NCBI GenBank assembly: GCA_030651815.1
Contig: JAUSBW010000016.1
Coordinates: 1-34,410, forward strand
Length of the DNA: 34,410 nt
Direction: 5' to 3'
Source of the DNA: Methanoregula sp.
GTDB taxonomy: Archaea; Halobacteriota; Methanomicrobia; Methanomicrobiales; Methanospirillaceae
A program made the translations under genes and the position numbers. Each line of letters begins with the position of its first letter. Positions within the stretch are counted from its first letter, which is position 1. The notes beneath the pieces were generated by a model. That model saw only the letters and a list, made by a program, of their open reading frames with translations, was not told the DNA's origin and made no database searches. Shown piece by piece: positions 24,194 to 31,562 of this stretch.

Positions 24194-24238
24194 ATAATAC
24201 CTGTTATTTCGGCATGTTTTTTCCCTCGCACGATCAAT

Positions 24239-24439
24239 GTGGACGATATGACTCATCACCAGCAGTTCGAACATCCTGATCATACCGGACACACATGTAA
24301 ACTCTGCTCATCATCCCATGATCCTGATCACAAGGCATCAGTCGGTGGCATCTGCCACAAATGCGTGTATAAGATTCTCATTGTCATCCTGATCATCATG
24401 ATCAGTATATCTTATGTAGCATGGTTTGGCGTGCTGTAA
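24239..24439 (+). CDS. Small protein with CxxC pair and a membrane helix
   Basis: The 66-residue product has a His-rich head, two C-x2-C knuckles (CKLC at 20-23 and CHKC at 39-42) that would bind zinc, and a C-terminal hydrophobic helix (about 45-64). It resembles no named family I can identify. The start is a GTG at 24239, or an ATG three codons later. A TATA-like motif 80 bases upstream supports expression. It ends seven bases before the convergent K+ channel gene. Confidence 0.6.
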   Translation: MDDMTHHQQFEHPDHTGHTCKLCSSSHDPDHKASVGGICHKCVYKILIVILIIMISISYVAWFGVL

Positions 24440-24446
24440 GGAATCA

Positions 24447-25421
24447 TCATTTTTTATTTTCCCCTTCTTCCTCGTGCTCACGTACCCGTGGCAGGATGAG
24501 GGCCTTATATTCTTCAAACTCCTCTTCCGTGATCAGCCCGCGCTCTTTTAAGGTTCCTACCCGCTCAAGCAGCGAAATCCCTGCTTCAGTCCCGTAATGA
24601 TTATAACGTATCTGCTCTTTCTGTCGTTCTTCCATAAACCCGGCAGCGAGAATTGCAGAGGGAAGTGCCAGGAGTAAGACGCCTCCAATCGTTACCATGC
24701 CGGTGATGGTCTGACCTAAAGGTGTGATGGGATAGATGTCACCGTACCCCACAGTAGTAACCGTCATCGCTGCCCACCACATGGCCGCCGGAATGCTGGA
24801 AAACTTGTCCGGCTGGGCAGCGTTCTCGACAAGGTACATAATCGTCGAGGAGAACAGTATCTCAAAGACCAGGAAAATTACGAGAAATGAGATGATCTCC
24901 CGCTTCTTGAAAACGACACGTTGCAGGAGTTGCAGTGCATCAGAATGGCGGGTGTAGCGCACCAGCTTGAAGATCGAGAGGAGCCGGAAGATGTGGAGCA
25001 TAGCATAGTCCTTTGGGAATACAAAAGGGAAGAGGATGGGGATGATCGATATGAGATCGATTATCATGTAGATTCCTGTGGCATAACGCAGGCGATCTTT
25101 TACCCTGCCTATGAAGGTGGGGTTCTGCGTACAAGACCAGAGCCGAAGGATATACTCGATTGCAAAAATTAAAAGACAGACCGAAATGATCGTAAAGAGC
25201 TGGCTGCAAAGCGAGAGCGGGAGATCTGTTATCGTGGAGATGACCACTGCGATTGTGTTGGCCAGAATAAAGATGGCAAGGAAATACTTCACTCCCAGTG
25301 CCGTCCGTTCCTCGTTTGGGTATGTGTTGAGGATCGTATTGACACGGCTTTTTATCCGGTCATAGCGGGATGTTTCCCCGATGATTTCCTGTGTTTGCTG
25401 TGCTGGATTCTCTGCCATCAT
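24447..25421 (-). CDS. Voltage-gated-type potassium channel
   Basis: The 324-residue protein has six membrane segments. The fourth (about 141-158, HIFRLLSIFKLVRYTRH) carries spaced Arg/Lys residues like a voltage sensor. The pore loop has the K+ filter TVGYGD (223-228), followed by the inner helix (about 240-262). The cytoplasmic end contains a SHOCT-like segment (LKERGLITEEEFEEYK, 291-306). No RCK/TrkA domain is present. It is probably a K+ efflux or equilibration channel in the cell membrane. c-di-AMP often controls K+ transporters in other organisms, which gives the DAC protein at 17581 some contextual interest. Confidence 0.92.
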   Translation of the reverse strand: MMAENPAQQTQEIIGETSRYDRIKSRVNTILNTYPNEERTALGVKYFLAIFILANTIAVVISTITDLPLSLCSQLFTIISVCLLIFAIEYILRLWSCTQNPTFIGRVKDRLRYATGIYMIIDLISIIPILFPFVFPKDYAMLHIFRLLSIFKLVRYTRHSDALQLLQRVVFKKREIISFLVIFLVFEILFSSTIMYLVENAAQPDKFSSIPAAMWWAAMTVTTVGYGDIYPITPLGQTITGMVTIGGVLLLALPSAILAAGFMEERQKEQIRYNHYGTEAGISLLERVGTLKERGLITEEEFEEYKALILPRVREHEEEGENKK

Positions 25422-25594
25422 TGCACCGTTTGGGCTGGATATTTTTGTAGGATCACTTTGTTAAAAAACCCTGATAGTGTGATATGACGAAATCCGGGTG
25501 GATGGTATTTATAGTGTCCGGGATGTTCCTGAAAGATGGTAATCCGGAACGCTGTCTGATTATTAAAAAATGAAAGAAAATATATCAGACCGGA

Positions 25595-25960
25595 TCACGC
25601 GGTTTCGATGTTGTCTGCTTCGTGTAAACCGAGCGCCTTTAACGAGGTTTCCCGCATCCTGAACATCTGGATCCTGCCGGTGACTCCCATGGGAGAATCA
25701 TCGACAAACATGACATACCGGGGGATTTTGAAATGTGCGAGATTTCCCTTGCAGAAGTCTTTTACTTCATGTTCGGTCATGGTCTGGTCAGGTTTCATCT
25801 TCACCCATGCGCAGAGCTCTTCTCCGTACTTAATATCCGGGACACCCACTACGTATACATCAGCAATCTTCTCGTGGTGGTGCAGTGTAATAAAAAAAGT
25901 GGTGCACCATATAATTCCCCGTCGATAATCAGGAAACAATCCCCTTATTACAGTCTCAAT
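25595..25960 (-). pseudogene. C-terminal remnant of an AMP-forming acyl-CoA synthetase
   Basis: The frame to 25595 encodes KIADVYVVGVPDIKYGEELC and AHFKIPRYVMFVD, the C-terminal domain of AMP-dependent acyl-CoA synthetases. The motif usually reading TGKIQKFRMRE is here TGRIQMFRMRE, so the conserved catalytic lysine position is lost. Upstream the similarity breaks up through frame changes near 25900-25950, and the large N-terminal domain is absent; the tRNA-Trp gene follows instead. This is a decayed fragment. Confidence 0.8.
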
Positions 25961-26105
25961 TTTTCTCTGGAGGGTCACACTGTCAGCACTATGATTATGA
26001 TCGGGATGCCCCAGCAAAAGCGAACGCAGATAACCAAACTCTTAAGTTTGTATACTGCGAATTTATTGAGTCAGCGGCAGGATAATCCTGTACGCGGAAT
26101 TGCAC

Positions 26106-26272
26106 GGGGTTGTGGCCTAGCCCGGAATGGCGACGGGCTCCAGCGGTCTTTGCGTTCTTGTGCTTGCAAATGATGAACAATGGGTCTGCTGATGAAAAGA
26201 TGATGACCCGTTGGAGCACTGATGCATGTCGGAGAGACCCGTCGATCGTGAGTTCAAATCTCACCAACCCCA
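26106..26272 (+). tRNA. tRNA-Trp (CCA anticodon) with an intron
   Basis: Exon 1 (26106-26143) starts GGGGTTG and carries the D arm and ACGGG-CUCCAG, giving anticodon CCA. Exon 2 (26237-26272) starts ACCCGU and holds the T arm GTGAG-TTCAAAT-CTCAC and the acceptor CAACCCC plus discriminator A; the 3' CCA is not encoded. All four stems pair. The splice sites form a canonical bulge-helix-bulge: central helix CUCC (exon 1) with GGAG (intron 3' end), and three-base bulges AG/C and AG/A, cut after the second base. Confidence 0.93.
26144..26236 (+). ncRNA. tRNA-Trp intron containing a box C/D guide RNA
   Basis: The 93-base intron has box C ATGATGA (about 26169-26175), an internal C'-like TGATGA near 26191 with a weak D' (CTGC) before it, and box D CTGA near 26218. 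The sequence ahead of box D (TTGGAGCA) is complementary to GCUCCA of exon 1, and the fifth base from box D pairs with C34, the wobble base. This is the known arrangement in euryarchaeal tRNA-Trp, where the intron directs 2'-O-methylation of its own pre-tRNA. Confidence 0.85.
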
Positions 26273-26445
26273 CATTTTCTTAATTATCTTTATCCAGTAG
26301 TATGCGGATTGCGATAACAAACCGGTCACGATTTTTATTTCTCGCAAAAGTTCTCTTATGTTCTGTTGTAAAGGCCATGTATGCCGGAACGGGTTGATCA
26401 CCTGAAGATCTCCCGATTATCAAATCACCCTTCCACAGCGCCCGA

Positions 26446-26455
26446 TTAGATATAA
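26446..26455 (+). promoter_or_regulatory. TATA-like element before phzF
   Basis: TTAGATATAAG at about 26446-26456 lies some 27-35 bases before the ATG at 26481, close enough to suggest a nearly leaderless transcript. Confidence 0.4.
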
Positions 26456-26480
26456 GCATTCAAAATTCCATCTCACTTTC

Positions 26481-27273
26481 ATGAGTCATGAGTTGCATCC
26501 GGTAGATGCCTTTACCGGTACCCCATTTCATGGAAACACCGCGGCCATCTGCATCATGGACGGGCCGGCCGATCCTGTCTGGATGCAACAGGTCGCCGGG
26601 GAGATGAAGTATTCAGAGACTGCGTTCCTGCATCCCGGTCCGGGTAGCTGGAACCTGAAATGGTTTACTCCTGAACGTGAAGTGGATCTCTGCGGTCACG
26701 CGACAATTGCAGCAGCCTTCACCTTGTGGACAACCAGTCGCGAGAATCCAGGATCGGCGATCGCGTTTGAGACGCAATCAGGAACACTCACTGCCCAAAA
26801 GGACGGGGACTGGATAACCATTGATTTTCCCGCAGAGCCGGTTACTTCTGCGGCATCGGTTCCCGAGCTTGATAAGGCACTGGGAGTCTCCCCGGTTTTT
26901 GTGGGGCGGAACCGGTTTGATATCCTTGCCCGAGCTCCCGTCAGCGGCAGATCTCTGCACCATTGAACCCGATATGGCTGCACTTGCGGCGATTCCAACG
27001 CGGGGTATCATCGTAACTGCGGTCTCCGATCTCCCGCATTTTGATTTTGTGTCCCGGTTCTTCGCGCCTTCAGTCGGCGTTCCGTAAGATCCGGTTACCG
27101 GGTCAGCCAACTGCTGTCTCGGGCCGTACTGGGGAGAAAAACTCAAAAAAACAGAGATTGACGGGTTCCAGTGCTCAGCACGGGGCGGAACCGTGAAGGT
27201 TACCTTGCATGGCGACCGGGTCATACTCGGGGGGCATGCAGTCCATATATCATCCGGCCAGCTTCTGGTCTGA
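26481..27273 (+). pseudogene. phzF-family isomerase gene broken by a frameshift and a stop
   Basis: The first frame encodes the PhzF N-terminus: VDAFTGTPFHGNTAA (8-22), the catalytic Glu46 in KYSETAF, and DLCGHATIAAAF. Between about 26925 and 26945 the frame changes: LPSAADLCTIEPDMAAL continues in a second frame through PHFDFVSRFFAPSVGVP. A TAA at 27085-27087 stands where the family has Glu before DPVTGSAN; reading on in the same frame gives DPVTGSANCCLGPYWG to a TGA at 27271-27273. Two lesions in one family-length gene make it a pseudogene; sequencing error could explain one but not easily both. Confidence 0.85.
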
Positions 27274-27312
27274 CGGGTTCCTGCGAGCGTGTTCCCGGCG
27301 CGGATAATGAAC

Positions 27313-27353
27313 TGAGTTGTGGCCCGGTCCGGAATGGCTACGGGCTCCAGCGG
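27313..27353 (+). pseudogene. Partial duplicate of the tRNA-Trp 5' half
   Basis: Over 41 bases this segment matches 26106-26146 (tRNA-Trp exon 1 and the first intron bases) at 35 positions, including the anticodon-loop block ACGGGCTCCAGCGG. No matching exon 2 or intron follows. It is therefore a fragment, lying just after the broken phzF gene, 1.2 kb from the intact copy. Confidence 0.75.
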
Positions 27354-27471
27354 GCAGGTATTCGAGCACGGTGACAAGTCCGTTTAAAAAAATCAACCAG
27401 AGTCCGGCTGATACCCCCGCCAAAGATACCCTTAAACTCCTCCTCGCCAAACATCATTTCGGAGAATCATC

Positions 27472-28032
27472 ATGGAAAAAATAACTATCGGCCCGATGCC
27501 GTACATGAGTGTCATGCCCGCCCTGCTCGTGGGCGTAAACGTGAAGGGAAAAGCAAACTACATGACTGCCGCGTGGGCAACCGTTGCCTGCATGGCGCCG
27601 CCCATGGTCTGTGTCGCGATCAACAAGACCCGGTACACGGCAAAGGGAATTGAGGAGAACAAAACTTTCAGCTTGAACATACCGTCTGCAAAGCAAGTGG
27701 TCGAAACCGACCATTGCGGGCTCGTCTCCGGCGCACAGGAAGACAAGTCGAAGGTTTTTGCGTCCTTCTATGGCAAGGTAAAGACCGCCCCCTTGGCAGA
27801 GGAATGCCCGGTCAATATCGAATGCAAGCTCTTCAAATCCGTTGACTGCGGGAGCCACATGCTGCACATCGGTGAAGTTGTGGAGATCCATGTCGACAAG
27901 GCATGCACAACGGATGGGAAACCGGATACCGCAAAGATCGACCCGATCGTGTACGCACAGGCGGCCTACTGGCTGGTCGGAAAGCAAATCGATAAGGCAT
28001 TCTCGGCAGGCAAGAAATACCAGAAGAAGTGA
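27472..28032 (+). CDS. Flavin reductase-like domain protein (flavoredoxin type)
   Basis: The 186-residue protein has the split-barrel FMN-binding fold of flavoredoxins: an N-terminal PALLVGVNVKGKANYMTAAW segment, MAPPMVCVAINKTRYTAKGI, and FSLNIPSAKQVVETDHCGLV are the usual flavin-contact blocks. It probably carries electrons, as in the flavoredoxin of sulfate reducers, but partners are not visible. It has its own upstream gap after the tRNA fragment and is followed, beyond a separate TATA box, by fae-hps. Confidence 0.85.
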   Translation: MEKITIGPMPYMSVMPALLVGVNVKGKANYMTAAWATVACMAPPMVCVAINKTRYTAKGIEENKTFSLNIPSAKQVVETDHCGLVSGAQEDKSKVFASFYGKVKTAPLAEECPVNIECKLFKSVDCGSHMLHIGEVVEIHVDKACTTDGKPDTAKIDPIVYAQAAYWLVGKQIDKAFSAGKKYQKK

Positions 28033-28062
28033 GATCCAGATTTTACTTCAAGCACACGATTT

Positions 28063-28072
28063 GATATATTTA
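28063..28072 (+). promoter_or_regulatory. TATA box for fae-hps
   Basis: GATATATTTA lies about 50 bases upstream of the fae-hps ATG and 30 bases after the flavoredoxin stop, so the gene likely has its own promoter. AGGAGAG at 28104-28110 is a strong ribosome-binding site. Confidence 0.5.
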
Positions 28073-28114
28073 TCATCACTCAGCGTCACATATTAAGAGG
28101 ATTAGGAGAGTTCC

Positions 28115-29296
28115 ATGTATTTAGTCGGAGAAGCACTTATTGGAGATGGCGCGGAGATTGCGCACATCGATCTGCTGATGGGCGATAAGGAAGGCCCGAT
28201 CGGTTCAGCGTTTGCAAATGCGGTTTCACAATTGTCAGCCGGGCACACCCCGCTGCTCGCAGTTGTCCGCCCGAACCTGCTCACAAAACCCGTCACGCTC
28301 GTCATCCCGAAAGTCACCTTAAAGGATATGTCACAGGTAAACGAGATGTTCGGTCCTGTGCAGGCAGCGGTGGCAAAGGCAGTTGCAGACTGTGTAGAAG
28401 AAGGCCTGTTTAACGGTGTTGACATTGAGAAGGTTGCGATTCTCGCATCGGTGTTCGTTCACCCGGATGCGAAGGATTACAACCGCCTCTACAGGTATAA
28501 CTATGGGGCTATGAAACTCGCACTCAACCGTGCACTCGCTGCATTCCCGGACGCAAAGACACTCGTGTACGAGAAGGATCGTGCCACCCATGCGATTATG
28601 GGATTCAAAGTACAGCGACTCTGGGATGCACCATATCTCCAGGTAGCAATGGACCTTGTGGACATGGGCAAGGTTGCACAGGTATTAAAGGAACTCCCTG
28701 AGAATGACCACCTCATCATCGAGGCGGGTACCCCGCTTATCAAGAAATTTGGCCTTGGAGTCATTTCCGAGATTCGCAAGCTCCGTCCCAACGCGTTCAT
28801 CATCGCGGACTTAAAGATCCTCGACACCGGCAACCTCGAAGCCCGCATGGCAGCCGATGCAACCGCAGACGCGGTCGTGGTCTCGGGTCTTGCACCCGTA
28901 TCAACCATGGAAAAGGCAATTGCCGAAGCCCGCAAGGTTGGTATCTACTCGATTGTTGATATGCTCAATGTGCAGAACCCGGCCAAGGTCATTGCGAGCC
29001 TGAAAGTCAAGCCCGATATCGTGGAACTCCACCGCGCAATTGATACTGACGACGCGGCCCATGCATGGGGCGACATCCCGGCGATCAAGAAAGCAGCTGG
29101 CGGCAAGCTTCTCGTGGCAACCGCAGGAGGCATCCGGGTCAATGTAGTAAAGGATGCACTCAAGGCGGGTGCGGATATCCTCGTGGTCGGCCGTGCCATC
29201 ACCGCGAGCAAAGACATCGGTCATGCGGCAGACGAGTTCCTTGAACAGCTCGACCGCGAAGAGATCGACCAGTTCCGGATTATGACGGATTTTTAA
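28115..29296 (+). CDS. fae-hps: Bifunctional formaldehyde-activating enzyme / 3-hexulose-6-phosphate synthase
   Basis: The 393-residue protein joins Fae (about 1-160), which condenses formaldehyde with tetrahydromethanopterin, to Hps (about 165-393), an aldolase of the OMP-decarboxylase fold. In methanogens the reverse Hps reaction yields ribulose 5-phosphate for pentose supply, and Fae captures the released formaldehyde. The Fae catalytic His17 is seen in AEIAHIDLLMG. The Hps part shows IIADLKILDTGNLEARMAADA and VATAGGIRVN with the phosphate-binding VVGRAIT. The partner Phi isomerase is not in the window. The ATG at 28115 follows AGGAGAG at a good distance. Confidence 0.97.
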   Translation: MYLVGEALIGDGAEIAHIDLLMGDKEGPIGSAFANAVSQLSAGHTPLLAVVRPNLLTKPVTLVIPKVTLKDMSQVNEMFGPVQAAVAKAVADCVEEGLFNGVDIEKVAILASVFVHPDAKDYNRLYRYNYGAMKLALNRALAAFPDAKTLVYEKDRATHAIMGFKVQRLWDAPYLQVAMDLVDMGKVAQVLKELPENDHLIIEAGTPLIKKFGLGVISEIRKLRPNAFIIADLKILDTGNLEARMAADATADAVVVSGLAPVSTMEKAIAEARKVGIYSIVDMLNVQNPAKVIASLKVKPDIVELHRAIDTDDAAHAWGDIPAIKKAAGGKLLVATAGGIRVNVVKDALKAGADILVVGRAITASKDIGHAADEFLEQLDREEIDQFRIMTDF

Positions 29297-29300
29297 TCGG

Positions 29301-29325
29301 TCATTATATTTTTTATTTTTTTATT
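29301..29325 (+). terminator. T-rich terminator of fae-hps
   Basis: TATATTTTTTATTTTTTTATTG begins a few bases after the stop codon at 29296, a typical archaeal T-run terminator. Confidence 0.6.
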
Positions 29326-29963
29326 GAAAGCATCAGCCGTGACAGACCTTAAATGTTCAAAGCCCTTTGGCATTAATTATTCGGCTCTTCTCCCGATTTA
29401 GGATTTTCAGTAATATATAAAGGATTGCACAAAATCGTTCGGGAAAAATCATACACTGCGGGGATCTATCCACTGTGAGTTGTGGGACTTCATCATCTCC
29501 AATAAACTGCCTTGCCCAGGTGCGACCCGACGAGGCGTCGCGCCGACCCCCATCGGGGGGGGGAATCCTCACAATGCCAGGGTTTTGGGGCGGCAGTCCC
29601 CTTTACTATGTTTGCCAAGACCGTGATTACAAACATAAATGATGATTATCCGAATAATTTATATCACTGGAACAAAAAAAATGAGTCCGAATACGTCGTA
29701 ATATTTACACCGTTTGGATTTCATTGCAACCTAATTTTCTCAAACGGAGACTAATCATTCCTTATGGATAATTTCAGACCATCCTAATTTGGGAGAAGAA
29801 CCAATTATTCTAACCTATTTTTGTTTTTGTTCGATAAAAATTTGGTCCCGATATTAAAAAATAGTAAGATGACTTATACCCATACAATATAAAGAATAGA
29901 CAATCTTATTATCTTTGATAAGAAAACACAAAAATAATCTATTATTGGGGAAGGGATTGTTAC
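29326..29963. other. Intergenic region at the core/accessory junction
   Basis: No supported gene. There is a TATA-like AATATATAAAGG (about 29411-29422) and a GC-rich palindromic block around 29521-29570 (CGACGAGGCGTCG, then CCCCCATCGGGGGG). From about 29600 the sequence becomes strongly AT-rich, like the ATPase gene that follows. Small frames on both strands show no family resemblance. Confidence 0.5.
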
Positions 29964-31358
29964 ATGAAAAATATTGATTTTATATCTATCAACAACTATC
30001 GTGCAATTAAAAATATTGAACTTTTACCCAAATCAATAAATATATTCGTAGGTCCAAACAATTGTGGAAAATCTTCGATTCTTGAAGCAATAGCAATGAA
30101 TCTTTCTGGAAAGAATGGTTTTACTGATGAGGGTGGTGCAAATATCTGGTCATTTTTAATAGCATCAAAAAAATATGATCCAGACTTCCTTTTTTTTAAC
30201 AATTCTAAACAAATCAAAATTGAAAGTAATAATCCAGATAAAACAAATCAGATTATTTTTGAGACCTTTAAAGAGGGTTATCCGGATGGTGAAACGGGAA
30301 AAATAATTCAAAATTTTCTTCAGACTCAAGTAAGTACATTCCTCGAAAAGGCATCAACAATATCAGAAATAAAAGAAAGCTACCTTTTCATCCCTAAAAA
30401 AAATACTCAAACTTCATTAAGACAGATTACCATTAATGATTTCATAGGGCACGATTATTCCGATGAATATCTAGATAATTCGTTCAAGCAGCAATATCAA
30501 GAAACAGATGACGTCCTTCAAATGTCATTTATCAATTATATGACATATTTAAGAGATAATTTAATTTTTGAACTTTTTAGAATGAAAAAAATGGTATTAA
30601 CGGGATATTGTAATGATAAAATCGAATACATCTATGTCTATTTTTATAACTTACCAATTTACGGGCCATTTGGATCGAACGCTGATAAAAATCGGACCGC
30701 GTATGATAATATTAATCGACGTTTTTATATGGAATTACTCGGTACAAGAGTAAACCGAACGAAACTTGTCCAAGTGTTAAATACATCCGAAAAAACTCAT
30801 AAAAATTTAATTACCTGCTTAAGAAATTCAAATACTCCCTCAGAAATAAGTTATCTTCATGATCTTGTTATTGACAACAATAAAATTAATGAGACGATAG
30901 AGAATTTAAGAGAGAAAATTAAATATTTCCAAGATGTTCGAAAGACCGATACCGGGCTTCAAATATTCATTCGTGATCAAAAAAATCCATTACCCATTTC
31001 GTCTATGGGGGATGGATTTAATTCATTATTAAAATTAACAATGATGAATAATCTCCTTGACAATGGAATTATTATTCTTGAAGAACCAGAAAGTTCACTA
31101 CATCCTGGATTTTTATTCATTCTATCGGAAGCTATCTTAAATAATTCAAAAAATTCCCAATTTTTCATTTCGACACACAGCCTAGATTTTATAAAAAGTC
31201 TTTTAAAAGTGGCAGAATGGAACAATCAACTAGATGAACTTCAGATTGTTCGAATGCATACCCGATTAGATTTTCAAAATCAAGATATTGAGTGTTTATC
31301 AGGAATTGAAGCAAAGGAAGAACTTGAAGAAATTGGTATTGATCTTCGGGGGATTTAA
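29964..31358 (+). CDS. OLD/PARIS-like AAA (ABC-type) ATPase
   Basis: The 464-residue protein belongs to the AAA15/AAA21 SMC-like ATPases used by OLD nucleases and the AriA subunit of PARIS. Walker A is GPNNCGKSS (30-38); a signature-like SSMGDGFNSL follows a coiled middle region; Walker B is IIILEEPESSLHP (369-381) with catalytic Glu residues 373-374; ISTHS (about 402) is the H-loop. No TOPRIM domain is fused; a TOPRIM-like gene starts two bases after its stop. Codon use and base composition are far more AT-rich than upstream genes, pointing to recent transfer. Defence function is inferred from architecture. Confidence 0.85.
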   Translation: MKNIDFISINNYRAIKNIELLPKSINIFVGPNNCGKSSILEAIAMNLSGKNGFTDEGGANIWSFLIASKKYDPDFLFFNNSKQIKIESNNPDKTNQIIFETFKEGYPDGETGKIIQNFLQTQVSTFLEKASTISEIKESYLFIPKKNTQTSLRQITINDFIGHDYSDEYLDNSFKQQYQETDDVLQMSFINYMTYLRDNLIFELFRMKKMVLTGYCNDKIEYIYVYFYNLPIYGPFGSNADKNRTAYDNINRRFYMELLGTRVNRTKLVQVLNTSEKTHKNLITCLRNSNTPSEISYLHDLVIDNNKINETIENLREKIKYFQDVRKTDTGLQIFIRDQKNPLPISSMGDGFNSLLKLTMMNNLLDNGIIILEEPESSLHPGFLFILSEAILNNSKNSQFFISTHSLDFIKSLLKVAEWNNQLDELQIVRMHTRLDFQNQDIECLSGIEAKEELEEIGIDLRGI

Positions 31359-31360
31359 CC

Positions 31361-31562
31361 TTGAAATGCATCGTCTGCGAAGGACCGAATGATCTTATTT
31401 TTTTTGATGAACTTGTTAAACACCACTTTAAAAAAAAAGGGCTTTCCTGTTCATAATAATTTGAGTGATTTCAATGATATATTTCATTCGAAGGCTCATC
31501 CTTTTTATAAAGAAGGATATGGATGTGTAATATTTCCGACATTCGGCAGATCTTTTTTCAAT
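31361..31562 (+). pseudogene. TOPRIM-like partner gene, frameshifted and cut by an IS
   Basis: Starting at TTG 31361, two bases after the ATPase stop and behind GGGGGA, the frame reads MKCIVCEGPNDLIFFDELVK, like the first strand and Glu of a TOPRIM nuclease. A run of nine A (31430-31438) shifts the frame: with eight A it would continue as GFPVHNNLSDFNDIFHSK through CVIFPTFGRS. As written, a stop occurs at 31454. The restored frame then runs into the IS1634-type element near 31563 and ends. The gene is therefore inactive here; its original length and exact family (for example DUF4435 or DUF3226) are unknown. Confidence 0.65.

Noticed and set aside
26481-27273. Programmed frameshifting in phzF
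   Set aside because: There is no slippery sequence at the frame change, and a separate in-frame stop replaces a conserved Glu codon, so decay is the simpler explanation.
27454-27987. Long minus-strand open frame of 177 codons opposite the flavoredoxin gene
   Set aside because: It is the antisense of a clear family member (plus strand 27472-28032) and has no recognisable domain; high-GC coding DNA often leaves such shadows.
29357-29572. Minus-strand 71-codon frame in the fae-hps downstream gap
   Set aside because: Arg/Pro-rich start from the GC palindrome and no family features; not supported as a gene.
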